From the NCBI GenBank assembly GCA_027625355.1, contig JAQBWI010000009.1, forward strand, positions 1 to 17,826: a stretch of 17,826 nt of DNA, written 5' to 3'. Made by a program: the position numbers and the translations under genes. The DNA is from Pseudomonadota bacterium (GTDB lineage Bacteria; Pseudomonadota; Alphaproteobacteria; HIMB59; GCA-002718135). The notes under the pieces were generated by a model, which saw only the letters and a program-made list of their open reading frames with translations, was not told the origin of the DNA and did not search any database. Position 1 is the first letter of the stretch, and the number at the start of each line of letters is the position of its first letter. Of the stretch, positions 1 to 7,679 are shown in pieces.

Positions 1-30
1 AATTACTATAATTATAAATACTTTTTTCAT
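1..30 (-). CDS. Start of a secreted protein, cut by the window edge (possibly TolC-like)
   Basis: Ten in-frame codons run from an ATG at 30-28 to the edge and read MKKVFIIIVI, which has the lysine-then-hydrophobic character of an N-terminal signal peptide. The ATG shares one base with the TAA of the methyltransferase gene upstream (TAATG), the same coupling seen at four other junctions in this window. In many alphaproteobacteria a PIMT-family gene lies next to the gene for a TolC-type outer-membrane efflux protein. That makes TolC a reasonable guess, but it rests on remembered gene order, since nothing in ten residues identifies the family. The rest of the gene lies outside the window. Confidence 0.45.
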   Translation of the reverse strand, partial: MKKVFIIIVI

Positions 31-680
31 TAAAAATTAAACCCTTCTTCTTTTTTAGTAAGATAAAAATTAGAAAATACATCAAACAGAAAAACTTTAG
101 AAAAATTATCTTCGTATTTTATCATTTTATAAGCTTTAGATAGTTCTTCATTTATTTTTTCAATATATACAATTCTTCCTCCCACATTTACTTGGTTTAG
201 TAAATCAAGATTAAAATTATATTGTGGACAGTCAATGACTATCAAATCATAAGGCCCCTTACTTTTCAAGCCTTCAGAAAATTCTTCTTTTAAAACCTTA
301 CCATTAGCTACCTCGTTATTTGAAAAATTTTTATTTATACTGTCTACAAAAGACTGATCATTATCAGTAACATAAATTTTTTTGCACAACTTTGCTATTA
401 ATACAGATAGATAGCCTGTGAGTCCGCCAATATGCAAAACTTTCTCATTATTTTTTATATCAGCAAAATGTAAGATTTGAGCTAAGTGTAGATTTTTAAG
501 ATATCCTCTTCGATCCTTAATAGAAATATCTTGATCAGAATAACAAATATTTATTTTATCATCAGATATAAATTGCTCTTTACTAGTGTTCATGAATGCT
601 TGTAAAATGTTGCTGTTTGTTATTTTATTTGGTCTAAGTTGATTTTCTATCATCACTTCACGATTTCTTTCTAAATTCAT
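30..680 (-). CDS. Protein-L-isoaspartate O-methyltransferase (PIMT/Pcm) family protein
   Basis: This is a SAM-dependent methyltransferase-fold protein of 216 residues, close to the usual PIMT length. The N-terminus has the family pattern ENQLRPNKI. The Rossmann glycine loop reads VLHIGGLTGY (about residues 81-90), and the later strand YDLIVIDCP fits the fold. The ATG at 680 is preferred over an upstream TTG because family members begin just before the NQLRPN motif. PIMTs repair isoaspartyl residues in damaged proteins by transferring a methyl group from SAM. Two things are odd. The usual acidic residue before the glycine loop is His (VLHIGG), and the rest of the loop is not canonical. The protein may therefore belong to the divergent alphaproteobacterial branch next to tolC, and its activity is uncertain. 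It is translationally coupled to the gene that leaves the window. Confidence 0.75.
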   Translation of the reverse strand: MNLERNREVMIENQLRPNKITNSNILQAFMNTSKEQFISDDKINICYSDQDISIKDRRGYLKNLHLAQILHFADIKNNEKVLHIGGLTGYLSVLIAKLCKKIYVTDNDQSFVDSINKNFSNNEVANGKVLKEEFSEGLKSKGPYDLIVIDCPQYNFNLDLLNQVNVGGRIVYIEKINEELSKAYKMIKYEDNFSKVFLFDVFSNFYLTKKEEGFNF

Positions 681-772
681 AGCTATATTGGGTAAATTAT
701 TAAGACTTTTTATATATAACAACTTATAAAATTGATATGTTTTTTATTTTACAATCTTATAGTTTTGATTAA

Positions 773-801
773 TTGACTTGAAGTTAATAACAGATTAATT
801 G
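773..801 (+). promoter_or_regulatory. Candidate promoter for tRNA-Cys
   Basis: TTGACT at 773-778 is a good -35 match. It is followed after 16-17 bases by an AT-rich -10-like hexamer (TTAATT at 795-800 or TAATTG at 796-801). Transcription would then start a few bases before the tRNA at 814. The -35 is convincing and the -10 is weak. This is pattern matching only. It could serve both tRNA-Cys and tRNA-Asn. Confidence 0.4.
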
Positions 802-813
802 TCCAAAAAATTT

Positions 814-887
814 GGCTCGGTGGCAGAGTGGTGATGTAGGGGCCTGCAAAGCCTTGCACAGCGGTTCGATTCCGCTCCGAGCCTCCA
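814..887 (+). tRNA. tRNA-Cys (GCA)
   Basis: This is a 74-base cloverleaf. The acceptor stem GGCTCGG pairs with CCGAGCC at 877-883, and the T arm is AGCGG-TTCGATT-CCGCT. The anticodon loop CTGCAAA carries GCA at 846-848. The discriminator base is T, and the CCA tail is encoded at 885-887. A T-rich tract follows and separates it from tRNA-Asn, 48 bases further on. It probably shares a promoter with tRNA-Asn, because no separate one is visible between them. Confidence 0.97.
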
Positions 888-935
888 TATTTTACTTGTT
901 TTTTTTTCTTTTTTTTATTAACAGACAAATTGTGT

Positions 936-1010
936 TCCTCGGTAGCTCAGTGGTAGAGCAATCGGCTGTTAACCGATCGGTCGCTGGTTCGAGCCCGGCC
1001 CGGGGAGCCA
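936..1010 (+). tRNA. tRNA-Asn (GTT)
   Basis: This is a 75-base cloverleaf. The acceptor stem TCCTCGG pairs with CCGGGGA, including one G-T pair. The T arm is GCTGG-TTCGAGC-CCGGC. The anticodon loop CTGTTAA carries GTT at 968-970. The discriminator is G and CCA is encoded at 1008-1010. The gene converges on umuC, whose stop codon lies only nine bases beyond the tRNA end, and no hairpin terminator is visible between them. Confidence 0.97.
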
Positions 1011-1019
1011 ATCTATTAA

Positions 1020-2324
1020 TTAAGTTTTTACCTCAACTAAATCATCAAAATTTGTAGTGTAGCACGGAGACACCTTCTCTCTTTTCATTCTCCATGATTT
1101 TTCAACACCTTCAGACGCTAACCTAATTACAGAACTGCCATAACGCCCATTAATCCTGTCCATTGTATTCATAATTGCGTCTGAACTTTCTCGATCATAA
1201 TCCAATAAACCTTTTACCTGACTTGATTTACTTAAACCGTATAAAATTACTCCTGCTTTTTTATAACGATACCCCTCACGGTATATTTTTCTTATTCCTT
1301 GTAATGCTCGTTTCACAATCTTAATACTGCTGTTAGTTGGAAAAGGTAATTGCAATTTAATTGAGTTTGAATACTGTTTTTCCTTTCTATTAAAATAATT
1401 TGTGAGAACAAAAACACTCATTGACTCTGCCATCAACCCCTCTTCTCTTATCTTTTCCGCAACTCTTGTTCCATAAGCTGAAACAGATTCTTCTAAGTCA
1501 TGAATTTTTTCTATTGGTTTACTAAACGAACGTGAAACACAGCAGCTTTTTTTATCTGATGGAATTAAATCCAATTCAATACAAGATACACCACAAAGTT
1601 CTAAAAATGTCTTCTCCCCAACCACGCCCATATTTTTTCTTACCCATCCTTTGTCCAATTGAATAAAATCATAAGCAGTTTTAATGTTATATTTTTGTAA
1701 AAAAGAAGAGAGTCTTCTTCCAATGCCCCAGACATCTCCTATAGGGGTTAACTTTAAAGCCTCATTTATTTCAAACCAAGACTTCAATATGCATACACCG
1801 TCATACTCTTTGTTTTTTTTTGCTAAGTTATTTGCAATTTTTGAAAGTGTCTTTGTTGAGCTCACACCTATACTCACTGGAATGCCTACCCACTGTTTTA
1901 TGGTACGACGTATGTAACTACAATACGTACTTAGCTCATAATTTTCAAAACCATTTAGTCCCAAAAAAGCTTCATCTATTGAGTAAATTTCTATATCAGG
2001 AGCGAACCTCGATAAAGTTTCCATAACTCGCTGAGAAATATCACCATATAAGGAGTAATTAGAAGAGAAAACCTTTACATTATTTTTATCAATAATTTTC
2101 TTTGCCTTGAAGTATGGCTCACCCATCTTAATTCCTAGCTTTTTAGCCTCTGCCGATCTTGTAATTATACATCCGTCATTATTTGATAGAACAACAATAG
2201 GCCTTCTCATTAGTTTTGGATTAAATATTCTCTCACAAGATGCATAAAAATTATTACAGTCTATCAAAGCAATAGAATTATCTAAAGAAGAGTGATTATT
2301 TTGTAACTGCTTTATGTATGACAT
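1020..2324 (-). CDS. umuC: UmuC-type Y-family translesion DNA polymerase (Pol V catalytic subunit)
   Basis: The 434 residues match E. coli UmuC (422) along the whole length. The catalytic carboxylates are visible as D22 (IDCNNFYASC) and D117/E118 (SIDEAF), and Y27 sits at the steric-gate position. Other family blocks are VVLSNNDGC, DVWGIGRR, SRSF, RYKKAG and the C-terminal SPCYTT. The product copies damaged templates together with processed UmuD' during the SOS response. The only ATG places about 15 extra residues before the conserved N-terminus and makes umuC overlap the end of umuD by 29 bases, implying reinitiation. The E. coli clamp-binding segment (QLNLFDD) is replaced here by QVKGLLDYD (residues 369-377), so beta-clamp contact may differ. 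Identity is firm; the exact start is less certain. Confidence 0.95.
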   Translation of the reverse strand: MSYIKQLQNNHSSLDNSIALIDCNNFYASCERIFNPKLMRRPIVVLSNNDGCIITRSAEAKKLGIKMGEPYFKAKKIIDKNNVKVFSSNYSLYGDISQRVMETLSRFAPDIEIYSIDEAFLGLNGFENYELSTYCSYIRRTIKQWVGIPVSIGVSSTKTLSKIANNLAKKNKEYDGVCILKSWFEINEALKLTPIGDVWGIGRRLSSFLQKYNIKTAYDFIQLDKGWVRKNMGVVGEKTFLELCGVSCIELDLIPSDKKSCCVSRSFSKPIEKIHDLEESVSAYGTRVAEKIREEGLMAESMSVFVLTNYFNRKEKQYSNSIKLQLPFPTNSSIKIVKRALQGIRKIYREGYRYKKAGVILYGLSKSSQVKGLLDYDRESSDAIMNTMDRINGRYGSSVIRLASEGVEKSWRMKREKVSPCYTTNFDDLVEVKT

Positions 2325-2739
2325 AAGTCACAACTCCCCATATAAAACACTCCATCTCCTCTTTTATTTCAATACTTGGGTATTCATTATTAGCGGAAAC
2401 TAAAAACAACGAGGATCCTTTTTTACGCAATTTTTTTACTGTTAAATCGCCGAAGACTGAAGCTATAACAATATTGTCATTTTTTGGCGTAACACTTCTA
2501 TCCACAATCAGTAAATCCCCTGATAAAATTCCAGCCTCTATCATAGAGGGGCCACTTGCTTTCACGATAAAAGTAGCTGCAGGATGTTTCACAAGATATT
2601 CATTTAAATCAAGTTTATTCTCTAAATAATCAGTTGCTGGAGATGGGAAACCTGCTGATACAGAGTCTAAAAATAGCGGTGTTGCAGCCTTTTTGTTGTT
2701 CCCTATATTGACAATGGATATTATATTTTTCTCATTCAT
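2296..2739 (-). CDS. umuD: UmuD, self-cleaving Pol V accessory protein
   Basis: This is a 147-residue LexA/UmuD-type S24 serine protease, close to E. coli UmuD (139). The autocleavage site is A29-G30 in VSAGFPSP, with Ala in place of the E. coli Cys. The catalytic serine is S65 (SGPSM) and the general-base lysine is K102 (LTVKK). RecA filaments promote self-cleavage to UmuD', which joins UmuC to form the translesion polymerase. The gene is first in a two-gene operon and its end overlaps the start of umuC. A LexA-type box lies 65 bases upstream, with a possible -10 (TATAAT on the minus strand, 2783-2778) between box and gene. This is what SOS control requires. Confidence 0.95.
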   Translation of the reverse strand: MNEKNIISIVNIGNNKKAATPLFLDSVSAGFPSPATDYLENKLDLNEYLVKHPAATFIVKASGPSMIEAGILSGDLLIVDRSVTPKNDNIVIASVFGDLTVKKLRKKGSSLFLVSANNEYPSIEIKEEMECFIWGVVTYVIHKAVTK

Positions 2740-2803
2740 ATTTTTAAAAAAATTATTTAACTAATTGATAAACAATAATTATATTTAAAATAAATATAAT
2801 AAT

Positions 2804-2818
2804 GTTCTTGTTTTGTTC
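2804..2818. promoter_or_regulatory. LexA (SOS) box of alphaproteobacterial type
   Basis: The sequence GTTCTTGTTTTGTTC is a perfect direct repeat GTTC-N7-GTTC, read as GAAC-N7-GAAC on the minus strand. This is the LexA operator established for alphaproteobacteria, and it differs from the palindromic CTG-N10-CAG of E. coli. It lies 65 bases before umuD and 60 before the divergent alaX. A minus-strand TATAAT at 2783-2778 would put the operator over the -35 region of the umuD promoter, so bound LexA should block RNA polymerase. Whether alaX also responds cannot be told from sequence. Confidence 0.8.
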
Positions 2819-2878
2819 TAATTTATTTAGATTAATAAAAAAGTCAACATAATAATACAAAATCTGATAAAAAAAATT

Positions 2879-3580
2879 ATGGCAAAAATATTTGAACAAA
2901 ATGCATACACAAAAGAAATAGAAACAAAAATAAAAGAAATAGATCCAGAAAATAAAACTATAGAACTAGAGGATGCAATATTTTATGGGAAAAGTGGTGG
3001 CCAACCAGGTGATGAGGGGGAAATAATAGCTGATGGTCAAAAAATAAAGGTAAATGAGACAATAAAAGCAGGAGAGTCAATAAAAAATATACTAGAAAAC
3101 TTGAATGGATTAAGAAAAAATCAAAAAATAATAGCAAGAATAAATTGGGATAAAAGATATAAATATATGCGGATGCATAGCGCATTACATTTAATGTGCG
3201 CATCAATATCTCTTGGAGTAACAGGAGGACAAATTGGCTATGATAAAAGCAGATTGGATTTCAATGATCCTGATAAAGAAATAAAAAAAGAAGAGCTGCA
3301 GGAAAAAATTAATGCGTTAATGGAAGAAGATCATGAAATTACATATGAATATATAGATAGCAAAATATTGGAAAGTCAGCCAGAACTAGTAAGAACAATG
3401 TCTGTCAAACCACCTAGTATCGACGGCAAATTAAGATTTGTAAAAATAGGCAATGTAGATTTCCAACCTTGCGGAGGAACACATGTTAAATCAACTAAAG
3501 AAATAGGCAAAATTACAATAGGCAAAATAGAAAATAAAGGACGAATGAATCGCCGTGTAAATATTTTAATTAATGATTAA
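2879..3580 (+). CDS. alaX: Free-standing alanyl-tRNA editing protein, AlaX family
   Basis: The 233 residues cover the AlaRS second-additional-domain editing fold with an N-terminal beta-barrel part. The barrel holds the glycine motif SGGQPGDEG (residues 39-47). The zinc site is H100 and H104 (HSALH) plus C198 and H202 (CGGTH). Such proteins hydrolyse Ser (or Gly) mischarged on tRNA-Ala in trans, protecting against Ala-to-Ser errors. The length and presence of the barrel suggest the medium AlaX-M type, which lacks the aminoacylation domain and the long C-terminal region. It is a single gene, divergent from umuD across a shared region containing the SOS box. Its 3' end overlaps the convergent aapP by 11 bases. 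No strong Shine-Dalgarno sequence precedes the ATG. Confidence 0.9.
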   Translation: MAKIFEQNAYTKEIETKIKEIDPENKTIELEDAIFYGKSGGQPGDEGEIIADGQKIKVNETIKAGESIKNILENLNGLRKNQKIIARINWDKRYKYMRMHSALHLMCASISLGVTGGQIGYDKSRLDFNDPDKEIKKEELQEKINALMEEDHEITYEYIDSKILESQPELVRTMSVKPPSIDGKLRFVKIGNVDFQPCGGTHVKSTKEIGKITIGKIENKGRMNRRVNILIND

Positions 3581-4313
3581 GAATTTGACTTAAAAATAAT
3601 TTTGTACGATCACTTTTAGGATTATTAAAGAATTTTTCAGGAACAGCTTGTTCTACAATCCTCCCCTCATCCATAAAGACCATTCTATCAGCTACAGTTT
3701 TAGCAAAACCCATTTCATGAGTTACAACTATCATCGTCATACCACCTTCTGCTAAATCAATCATAACATCTAAAACTTCTTTAATCATTTCAGGGTCAAG
3801 AGCAGATGTTGGCTCATCAAAAAGCATTATATTAGGTTTCATTGCAAGAGATCTTGCAATTGCAACTCTTTGTTGTTGACCACCTGATAATTGGCCTGGA
3901 TATTTATCTGCTTGTTCAGGAATTTTAACAATTTCTAATTGTTGCATAGCTAATTCTTCCGCTTCAGCTTTAGGCATTTTTTTAACCCAAATTGGAGCAA
4001 GAGTAATATTTTCTTTAACAGACAAATGTGGGAAAAGATTAAATTGTTGAAACACCATACCTACTTCTTTTCTTACACTATCAATATTCTTTAAATTACC
4101 TGTAAGCTCAATTCCATCAACTATTATTGTGCCTTCTTGGTGTTCTTCTAATCTATTAATACATCTTATCATTGTAGATTTTCCTGATCCAGAAGGACCA
4201 CATACAACAATTCTTTCTTTCTTTTTAACCTGAAGATCAACATCTTTTAAAACGTGAAAGTCTCCAAACCACTTATTTACATTTTGTAATGAAATTATTG
4301 AATCTTCTGACAT
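3570..4313 (-). CDS. aapP: General L-amino acid ABC transporter, ATP-binding subunit
   Basis: This 247-residue ATPase energises the Aap permease on the cytoplasmic face. All ABC motifs are present: Walker [10 protein letters not shown] (39-47), Q-loop QQFNLFPH (from 89), signature LSGGQQQ (142-148), Walker B IMLFDEP (162-168) and switch histidine H199. The start at 4313 is chosen because polar amino-acid transporter ATPases begin shortly before the strand [12 protein letters not shown] reading frame extending further upstream would run inside aapM. The ATG lies one base after the aapM stop, and GGGAG sits about ten bases before it. It is the last gene of the aap operon. Its end runs 11 bases into the convergent alaX, with no visible terminator. 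Confidence 0.95.
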   Translation of the reverse strand: MSEDSIISLQNVNKWFGDFHVLKDVDLQVKKKERIVVCGPSGSGKSTMIRCINRLEEHQEGTIIVDGIELTGNLKNIDSVRKEVGMVFQQFNLFPHLSVKENITLAPIWVKKMPKAEAEELAMQQLEIVKIPEQADKYPGQLSGGQQQRVAIARSLAMKPNIMLFDEPTSALDPEMIKEVLDVMIDLAEGGMTMIVVTHEMGFAKTVADRMVFMDEGRIVEQAVPEKFFNNPKSDRTKLFLSQILNH

Positions 4314-4314
4314 A

Positions 4315-5448
4315 TTAATCTGCTCCCATGTTAATACCTGTTTTAAGCTTTTTTTCCAAATATAAACTGTACCTAGACATAGCAAAAGTGAAAATAAAGA
4401 AAACTAGTGATACGAAGAAATAAACTTCATAGGCTAAACCCAACCAGGTTGTGTCAGCTAAAGCCCCTCTTCCAATTCCAAGTAAGTCTAACAAACCAAC
4501 AATAATTACAAGAGTTGTATCCTTAAATAAACCAATAGAAGTGTTTACAATAGATGGAATGGATATTCTTATTGCTTGAGGCAAAACAACTTTCATATTC
4601 ATTTGCCAGTAAGATAAACCGATTGATCTAGCAGCCTCATATTGACCTTGAGGAATTGCTTGAAGACCACCTCTAATAACCTCAGCCATGTAGGCTGATT
4701 GAAATAAAGTAACCGCAACTAGAACACGAGCTAAACCATCCATATTAACACCCTCAGGTAGAAATAGTGGCAACATAACCATTCCAAAGAACAAAAGAGT
4801 TATAAGAGGCACACCTCTTATAAATTCAATAAATAGAGTACACATCATGCTAATAACTGGAAGATTAGAACGTCTGCCAAGAGCAAGTACTATTCCTAAC
4901 GGAAAAGCAAGAGCAATACCTGTGCATCCTAAAACTAGTGTAACAAGCAAACCTCCCCATTTATTAGTTGAAACAGATTCAAGACCTAATCCACCGTTTA
5001 AAAGAAAAAAGGCAATTACTGGAAAAACATATGTGAATTTTAAAAAATGCTTTCTAAACGGAAACTTATCAAACAATAATGGAACAACTGCAACAGCTAA
5101 CATTATATAACTTAAGTTTACACGCCAAACCTCATCTCTTGGATAAAAACCGTACATAAATTGATAAAACCTTACATAAATAATCGCCCAACACGCCCCT
5201 CCATTTTCTGGATCGAGAACTCTTGAACACATTGTTCTGTCAGTAATTTCTGCACCGTTAAAATTATATTTGAAGTCAGCGGCAAATATTGTCCAATTCA
5301 ATATCCAAGGAATAAATTGAATTAAAACATACAAAACAAATAATGAAATTAATGAATTTATCCAATTTGAAAATAAATTCATTCTAAGCCAACCTAATAT
5401 ACCTGTTGTAGCTAGAGGTGGTTTTCTTGATTCAGTTATTTCATTCAT
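4315..5448 (-). CDS. aapM: General L-amino acid ABC transporter, permease subunit AapM
   Basis: This is an inner-membrane permease subunit of 377 residues, typical of AapM/YhdY. It has several hydrophobic segments, for example about residues 32-52, 112-126, 138-152 and 168-190. Between the first and second lies a long polar loop containing [14 protein letters not shown], which is typical of this subunit. The cytoplasmic EAA coupling loop is EAARSIGLS...LP (271-290), which docks on AapP. The preceding block [10 protein letters not shown] (207-216) is characteristic of polar amino-acid permeases. The subunit pairs with AapQ to form the channel. Its ATG is one base after the aapQ stop, and its ribosome-binding purines (AAAGAG) lie within the last aapQ codons, so translation is probably coupled. 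Confidence 0.94.
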   Translation of the reverse strand: MNEITESRKPPLATTGILGWLRMNLFSNWINSLISLFVLYVLIQFIPWILNWTIFAADFKYNFNGAEITDRTMCSRVLDPENGGACWAIIYVRFYQFMYGFYPRDEVWRVNLSYIMLAVAVVPLLFDKFPFRKHFLKFTYVFPVIAFFLLNGGLGLESVSTNKWGGLLVTLVLGCTGIALAFPLGIVLALGRRSNLPVISMMCTLFIEFIRGVPLITLLFFGMVMLPLFLPEGVNMDGLARVLVAVTLFQSAYMAEVIRGGLQAIPQGQYEAARSIGLSYWQMNMKVVLPQAIRISIPSIVNTSIGLFKDTTLVIIVGLLDLLGIGRGALADTTWLGLAYEVYFFVSLVFFIFTFAMSRYSLYLEKKLKTGINMGAD

Positions 5449-5449
5449 T

Positions 5450-6613
5450 TTATTTCTCTTTAAATTGTATGCTGCGATTATAAATATTCATAAACAAAGA
5501 TATTGTTAAGCTTATAGTTAAGTATGTTGCCATAACTATAACCATGCACTCAATAGCTTGACCTGTTTGATTTAAACTAATACCCCCAAAGCCATGGACT
5601 AAGTCAGCATAACCTACTGCAATACCTAAAGAAGAATTTTTTGTTAAATTTAGGTACTGACTGGTTAACGGGGGGACTATAACTCTTAAGGCTTGAGGTA
5701 TGATAATAAGTCTCATTATCCAGCTCTTTTTAAGCCCTAATGATGCAGAAGCTTCTCTTTGACCTTTTGTAACTGATAAGATCCCTGAGCGAACCGTCTC
5801 TGAGATAAATGCTGCAGTGTAGATAGTTAACGCTAAAAACATTGCTATAAACTCTGGTCTAATAACCATACCTCCTTTGAAATTAAAACCTTTAAGAGCA
5901 GGATAATCAAAAGATAATGGAGAGCCTATAATAAAAAATAATATTAACGGAGCAATAATAATTAAACCAAAAGCAGAAGATAGAACTGGAAACTGCTGAC
6001 CAGTTTCATCTTGTCTTTTTTTAGCCCATCTTCTTATTAGAAAACTTGAAATTAAAGCTAAAATAATAGCAATAAAAACGTATGAAAACCCTGTTTCAAA
6101 AACAGGTCTTGGAGAATAAACTCCTCTGTTAGAGATAAAGAAAATATCCAAAAACTCTAATGATTGCTTAACACGAGGTAATTGAATTAAAATACTGTAC
6201 CAAAGAATTATTTGTAAAAGTAAAGGGACGTTTCTTGTGAATTCTACATAGATATAGGCCACTCTTACAAGAAGCCAGTTAGAAGAAAGTCTTATAATGC
6301 CGACAAGAAAACCAAGAATAGTTGCTGCTATACAACCGCAGACAGAAACAAGAAGTGTATTTAATACACCTACAAAGTAGACATCTAGATGAGTGTCAGT
6401 TGATTTAAAATCAATAAAAGGTGAGAAGCTAATATCAAATCCAGCAGGGTCTGTAAGAAATCTCCAGCCAGTAGCTATATTTCTTTTTTCTAAATTATAG
6501 GCTGTTGTTTGTACGATAAAAAATATACCAAGGGCAAAAAGACCAATTACAAGAGTTTGAAAAAAAATAGATCTAAACTTTTCATCTGAAAAAAAATTTA
6601 ATTTAGATCTCAT
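5450..6613 (-). CDS. aapQ: General L-amino acid ABC transporter, permease subunit AapQ
   Basis: This is the second membrane subunit of the Aap transporter, 387 residues, the usual AapQ/YhdX length. The first hydrophobic segment is about residues 17-37, followed by a periplasmic stretch with TGWRFLTDPAGFDIS that is typical of AapQ. Later blocks are EFTRNVPLLLQ (124-134) and the EAA loop REASASLGLKKSW (286-298), which contacts the ATPase. An AGGAG ribosome-binding site lies a few bases before the ATG. It begins immediately after the T-run of the intercistronic terminator, so ribosomes can only load on transcripts that read through the hairpin. It forms the transmembrane pathway together with AapM. 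Confidence 0.94.
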   Translation of the reverse strand: MRSKLNFFSDEKFRSIFFQTLVIGLFALGIFFIVQTTAYNLEKRNIATGWRFLTDPAGFDISFSPFIDFKSTDTHLDVYFVGVLNTLLVSVCGCIAATILGFLVGIIRLSSNWLLVRVAYIYVEFTRNVPLLLQIILWYSILIQLPRVKQSLEFLDIFFISNRGVYSPRPVFETGFSYVFIAIILALISSFLIRRWAKKRQDETGQQFPVLSSAFGLIIIAPLILFFIIGSPLSFDYPALKGFNFKGGMVIRPEFIAMFLALTIYTAAFISETVRSGILSVTKGQREASASLGLKKSWIMRLIIIPQALRVIVPPLTSQYLNLTKNSSLGIAVGYADLVHGFGGISLNQTGQAIECMVIVMATYLTISLTISLFMNIYNRSIQFKEK

Positions 6614-6624
6614 GTAACTCCTAT

Positions 6625-6655
6625 AAAAAAAAATAGGGGGTTTTGAAACCCCCTA
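6625..6655 (-). terminator. Intercistronic hairpin terminator between aapJ and aapQ
   Basis: On the minus strand TAGGGGGTTT pairs perfectly with AAACCCCCTA (bases 6655-6646 and 6643-6634), with only two bases between them. Nine T residues follow directly (6633-6625). This is a textbook intrinsic terminator. It sits 20 bases after the aapJ stop and ends about 11 bases before the aapQ ATG. Since aapQMP show no promoter of their own, it probably acts as a partial terminator and 3'-end stabiliser, giving excess aapJ transcript over permease transcript. It is the only strong hairpin terminator I can see in the window. Confidence 0.9.
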
Positions 6656-6674
6656 ATCGTAAAAAAGTAACGAT

Positions 6675-7679
6675 TTATCTGAACGGAGGTGCGTAAAGAA
6701 TACCACCTTGAGTCCAAAGAGCGTTAAGACCTCTTGCAATTTCAAGAGGTGTATCTGGGCCTACGTTAGCTTCGTATGACTCTGAATAGTTACCAATTTG
6801 TTTAATAATTTGGTAAGCCCAATCAGGAGCCAATTCAAGCATTTCACCGTAAGAACCTTCAGCACCAAGAAGTCTTAATACTTCAGGAACATTTGAGCTT
6901 AATTGAGCATCAACATTTTCAGAAGTAATACCCAGTTCTTCAGCAATAATCATTGCATTTAGAGACCAACGTACAACGTCACCCCATTGGTGATCACCAT
7001 GTCTTACTAGCGGACCAAGAGGTTCTTTTGAAATGATTTCTGGTAAAACAACCCATTTACTAGGATCTGCTGCTGCAGCTCTAGTTGAAGAAAGTCCAGA
7101 TGCATCAGTAGTGTATACATCACATCTTCCTGCGAATAAGTTTTCTTTACCTTCATCGTTTGTTTCAATTGGAAGAGCTTCATAGCTAATTCCATTTAAT
7201 CTGAAGAAGTCAGCAAGGTTAAGCTCTGTAGTAGTACCAGTTTGGATACATACAGTAGCGCCATCTAGTTCTTTTGCACTTGAAACACCAAGAGCAGAAG
7301 GAACCATAAAACCTTGACCATCATAGAAGTTAACACCTACGAACTCAAAACCAAGATTAACATCACGGCTAATTGTCCAAGTAGTATTTCTCGCTAACAT
7401 ATCTATTTCACCTGAAGCTAATGTAGGGAAACGAGATTTACCAGTAGTAGTGATAAATTCTACTTTTGAACGGTCTCCAAAAACTGCTACTGCAACTGCA
7501 CGACACATATCTGCATCAAGACCAGCCCACTCTCCACTATCGTCAGGAGCAGCGAAACCAGCTAGACCAGTTGTAACACCACATTTTAGAAAGCCTCTAT
7601 TTTTAACATCATCAAGAGTTCCAGCATTTGCAGCAAAAGCAAATACAGAAACTGCTAGGATTGATAATAGTTTTTTCAT
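6675..7679 (-). CDS. aapJ: General L-amino acid ABC transporter, periplasmic binding protein
   Basis: This is a 334-residue family 3 solute-binding protein that captures a broad range of L-amino acids in the periplasm and delivers them to AapQM. A signal peptide (residues 1-19) ends in ANA before G20. Binding-fold blocks include GLDADMCRAVAVAVFGD (53-69), the ligand-contact segment LARNTTWT (95-102) and TTDASGLSSTR (190-200). The segment QTGTTTELNLADFF (146-159) separates AapJ from simpler glutamine-binding proteins. A clear AAGGA ribosome-binding site precedes the ATG. Its codons look more GC-rich than those of the flanking genes, which fits high expression. It is first in the operon and followed by the intercistronic hairpin, as expected for the most abundant component. 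Confidence 0.95.
   Translation of the reverse strand: MKKLLSILAVSVFAFAANAGTLDDVKNRGFLKCGVTTGLAGFAAPDDSGEWAGLDADMCRAVAVAVFGDRSKVEFITTTGKSRFPTLASGEIDMLARNTTWTISRDVNLGFEFVGVNFYDGQGFMVPSALGVSSAKELDGATVCIQTGTTTELNLADFFRLNGISYEALPIETNDEGKENLFAGRCDVYTTDASGLSSTRAAAADPSKWVVLPEIISKEPLGPLVRHGDHQWGDVVRWSLNAMIIAEELGITSENVDAQLSSNVPEVLRLLGAEGSYGEMLELAPDWAYQIIKQIGNYSESYEANVGPDTPLEIARGLNALWTQGGILYAPPFR

Noticed and set aside
681..722. Upstream TTG start for the PIMT-family gene
   Set aside because: The extra 14 residues precede the conserved N-terminus and no ribosome-binding site supports them.
900..918. T-rich tract between tRNA-Cys and tRNA-Asn as an intrinsic terminator
   Set aside because: No hairpin precedes it other than the tRNA itself, so it is better read as an AT-rich spacer.
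812..1057. Open frame spanning both plus-strand tRNA genes
   Set aside because: It reads straight through tRNA-Cys and tRNA-Asn and has no recognisable protein features.
3383..3396. A second GAAC...GAAC repeat resembling an SOS box
   Set aside because: The spacing is six bases instead of seven, and it lies inside the alaX coding sequence.
4314..4385. Upstream extension of aapP
   Set aside because: The extension lies inside aapM and lacks family similarity. The ATG at 4313 directly follows the aapM stop and matches the family N-terminus.
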